Source: Elysia crispata
Lineage: Eukaryota > Mollusca > Gastropoda > Plakobranchidae
Direction of reading: 5' to 3'
Assembly: GCA_033675545.1 (NCBI GenBank)
Contig: JAWDGP010003891.1
Span: 259,501-323,500 of the forward strand
Length of the DNA stretch: 64,000 bases
Shown here: positions 60,324-64,000 of the stretch, in pieces
How the letters are laid out: each line of letters starts with the position of its first letter
Numbering within the stretch: the stretch's first letter is position 1
Made by a program: the position numbers and the translations under genes
The notes under the pieces: model-generated
The model's input: only the letters and a program-made list of their open reading frames with translations
What the model was told of the DNA's origin: nothing
Databases searched by the model: none

Positions 60324-60748
60324 ATCTCACATTTCACGATGTCGGCAAGAATCCTTTTCGCATTTACTGCCCCACACCATCGGTTGATGAGTTTCGGGTC
60401 TCATCTTTTCAGTTCCACTGTGCCTAACGGGGCCTCAAGTTTGATAATCTAAATAGGCCTGGGATCGTATTTTGGACGGGCTATATCAAACAACAAACTC
60501 AGTTCATGAAAATGACCAAATTTCTTATCTATAATTAAATTGTGCCATACTCCCCTGTTCAATCTTAGTGACATAGACAAACTAGATGACAACTAGTTCT
60601 TCATTTAAAAATAGTCTACTTTACACTTCAGTGATCACGACTTACATTGCAAGTAAGGACAATGTCGATTAAAGACTTCGATCTGAATTTTCACCGATAG
60701 AATATATTTTTATATATATATCAACATCTAGGGATATATCAAATTCTT

Positions 60749-61130
<382 letters not shown>

Positions 61131-61446
61131 TTGATTAGCTAGATATTCTTGGCAACTGCGCAAGAGTTTCAAGCCTGTGCGGACTCATGAGATGGCTCTA
61201 GATACTGATTGGTAACTGGTGTGAACGTTTGTTAGCAGGAAACTTGTGGCTTTTTTGTTGTTTTTTTTATATTTTTTTTTCATGAACGCAATGAGAAAAG
61301 ATCTCCTTTCGCCGATTAAGTAATGGCTAACATAATCGTCAAGCATAGTATACAGTCCATATAATTATGACGAACACTTTCGCAGCATGATACCGCACAG
61401 GCTTGAGTAACTCTTGAGTAATAACCAAGAATATCTATGTAATCAA
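61131..61446. mobile_element. putative MITE-like element with about 50-bp inverted ends between AAT and ATT arrays
   Basis: Left end 61132-61182 and right end 61392-61446 are inverted copies with modest divergence; both carry GATATTCTTGG at the outer part and CAAGCCTGTGCGG at the inner part. The spacer is about 210 bp without coding content. No target duplication can be defined because the flanks are triplet arrays. Confidence 0.6.
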
Positions 61447-61461
61447 TTCAATTAAAATTGA

Positions 61462-61481
61462 AATTATTATTATTATTGTTA

Positions 61482-61565
<84 letters not shown>

Positions 61566-61637
61566 ATTATTATTATTGTTGTTGTTGTTGTTGATGATGT
61601 TGTTGTTGTTGTTGTTGTCGTCGTCGTCGTCGTCGTC

Positions 61638-61704
<67 letters not shown>

Positions 61705-61712
61705 TTATTTAT
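61462..61712. repeat. (ATT)n/(GTT)n/(GTC)n/(ATT)n compound array
   Basis: ATT units, then a GTT block, a TCG/GTC block at about 61618-61638, then ATT again. Frames give poly-Tyr, poly-Val and poly-Ile; not genes. Confidence 0.96.
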
Positions 61713-63878
61713 TAAAGCTCCTCTTTGTCGATAACTATACCAGAATGTTGACGTAATCATCAAACAGTATGATAAATCAAATTATATATAATTATGTATC
61801 TCTACTCTGGGTATAATGTTTCGCATATGTGTCTTTTTTTTAACTAAGGAAGTCTTTAAACTTCACTTTGAATGACCCATTTTTACAACACATTTGAACA
61901 ATAGACAAACTTTAAAATCCGCATCAAATTTGAAGATACTTTTGTAAACAATAGACCGTAAGAACTTTTGAAAAACTTAAGATAGAACCGTAACCACTAT
62001 CAGCCAAACCAAACTTTACCACAGTTATCTTCTTTTCCTACTCATTTAAATTTAACTTTAAATAAATCATAAAAGTGTTAATTTGGACTGAATTTATTCT
62101 GCATCCCTGCGCAGACCTCCGTGTGATGCAGCAAGGGTAAAGGATAGTATCAAAATATATCGACACGAAATCAGTGATTGACGCGACACTAAGGGGGGGA
62201 GCATGATCCCTGACCCGATCAATCACTTTCACTGGCGGGTTTATTTGGGGGCTGTAGCAAACCGTCTGTTTCTTCCGGCGTGCGTGCCTTTAGCCTCCAC
62301 GAATTTCGACCTCACAAACGTCACTTCTTTATTTTAGTTCTGTAAATTATGTTTCCCAGAGCTCTTCCAATTTTCTCAGACTTTGTATTTTTTTTTTTTT
62401 TTCATCTCAGAATAATCTGGTCAGTGAGGTGGGCCCGAGGGGTTGCCTCTTGGGTTCTTAAATCAGGACGAAGAAGGGATGTTATTGAAACAAAATGTAG
62501 TGGGCTAAAGAAGGCTTCTGTTATTTAAACAAAATGTAGTGGGCTAAAGAAGGCTTACAAATGCTCCCGTTCATATTATGTTGAAGGTGAGCGATAAAAG
62601 TGAAAATGACACCCGTAAATAGCTGAAATGGTATTCTGCGTCCTATCGCGTGCTGACCCAGCGATGTCTTGAGTTACATGCCGTGCTACTCCTGTTAACT
62701 GTTAGCTGAATGGTACGCTATAGCTTATGTTTCACGTGCATCGTTATATCAAACTTAACTCTATACATGTATAGGGTTAAAAGCACTGAGCGGCGTTGCT
62801 TGTTTTGATAATTTTTTTTATGAGTGTTTGTGTTTGTTTGTGTGTGTGTGTGGGGTGGAGGCGCTCTACTTGCATTTGTCAATTCAGGCATGTGCGCCTT
62901 TTTATTACTTTTTTTTTTCATTCATCGAGGATGTTTTACAGTCTTATTTTGTTTTGATTTGTTTTGTGTTTGTTTTTGTATGTGCTGGGCTCCCCGTATA
63001 GGACTCACAAAGACCCAAAAGGGGCGAGAAACAATTCGAATTTATTCAGTGTGCTGGGCCACGGCCATGCCATTCAGACTCGGTATCCGATGTGTATGAA
63101 ATTCTTTCTTTTACCATTATAATTTTTTGTACATTGCCACGTGCACGGCTTCCGTTGGGGGTTAATTTTAAACAATGGCTGTTTCTTCTCCCGAAGGCTG
63201 CAGATTAAGACTTACATGTACAGCGTTATTTTTCCCAAGTCAACTCATTCCAAAGCATAACTTACACGACTTCTGCTTGTTAGAAGCTGATTACTACACC
63301 ATTTAAAAAATATTATGGGCCGACTTAAGCAGAGCACCCATTTTACTCGCGGTAGGGCTGAAATAATGATGAGTGAACCACTTTCCCAAAACAATAACAT
63401 GAGTTTCCTTTTGATCGAACGCGTATAACTTAAATTGATCTCAAACTTAAATCAAGTTAACAAATCAATCATTTCTACCAAAACATAATGTGGAGTCAAG
63501 TAGCCAACTAGCCTGCCGGACGGGGTTACCAGTAGTAGCAAGTTTTCTTCAAAAGGCTTGGGCTCTCGGCGGGCTATGCGAAACTCATACACATAAAATC
63601 AATGGTAACTTATTAGCGTCGAGGAAATGATTCTGTGTTGCTGTTTTGAACTGGTCAGAATAGTACTGCTTTTGGAAGTAACACTTGATATCGCGAGTAG
63701 TTGATCCAAGCAATTAGTTGGCTTCTTTGTTCTTGTAAAGCGAAGATGCGGTATGAGCTATGTAACGGTCACCAATCTACTGAAATCAATTTTTTGACTT
63801 GCCATTCTCTGGATTCTCTCTATATCAGTAAGAATTGTGTCCTCTCTCCCTTCCCTCATGTTTTACGATGGTTTCTTT
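61713..63878. other. non-coding right flank
   Basis: Contains a 39-bp tandem duplication at 62481-62558 (unit with AAACAAAATGTAGTGGGCTA) and a short GT run near 62826-62850. No gene recognised. Confidence 0.45.
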
Positions 63879-63895
63879 GTCTGTCTGTCTGACTG

Positions 63896-63978
<83 letters not shown>
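63879..63978. repeat. (GTCT)n-(CT)n microsatellite at the right edge
   Basis: A few GTCT units, then about 39 CT units, continuing to within about 20 bp of the window end. Confidence 0.95.
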
Positions 63979-63984
<6 letters not shown>

Positions 63985-64000
63985 TTTTGGTGGTCTCTCT

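Overview
The window is animal nuclear DNA: AT-rich, intron-dense and full of simple-sequence arrays. A gastropod or related mollusc is the best guess. That rests on a lineage-expanded-looking intronless rhodopsin-type receptor, an L2/CR1-like LINE fragment, a pogo-like DNA element and very long CT and AAT arrays; no marker gene fixes the species. No bacterial features, tRNA, rRNA or CRISPR array were seen.

Left edge (1-5513): a decayed reverse-transcriptase fragment of a non-LTR retrotransposon lies on the minus strand, ending against an ATT array. It is followed by non-coding DNA with a CpG- and CCAAT-containing patch near 1030-1200.

Centre (5514-40200, plus strand): almost the whole coding region of BTAF1 (Mot1/TAF172), the Swi2/Snf2-family ATPase that removes TATA-binding protein from DNA. 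I resolve 39 coding exons, about 1,843 codons, against about 1,849 residues in human BTAF1. The start-codon exon was not found. Every exon junction keeps frame except exon 7 to exon 8, where one base (modulo 3) is missing. Two introns use GC donors. The introns hold a complete pogo-like element with near-perfect terminal inverted repeats, a GA array, a 1.14-kb CT array that ends in a possible cryptic splice acceptor, and a 217-bp tandem duplication.

Right part (40201-64000): a presumed 3' UTR/intergenic stretch. At 45296-45508 lies the first coding exon of a type II membrane protein whose start codon sits in a perfect TISU element; it resembles the N-terminus of peptide O-xylosyltransferases. 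An intact single-exon seven-transmembrane receptor follows at 51107-52342. The remainder is repeat-rich, with several CT, TAC, AT and AAT arrays, a large inverted structure around 60749-61712, and two unrecognised exon-like open frames near 57.1 and 57.8 kb.

No operon-like or multi-gene system is evident. The genes appear functionally unrelated: general transcription, probable Golgi glycosylation and a cell-surface receptor. The receptor may be nested in an intron of the gene that starts at 45.3 kb.
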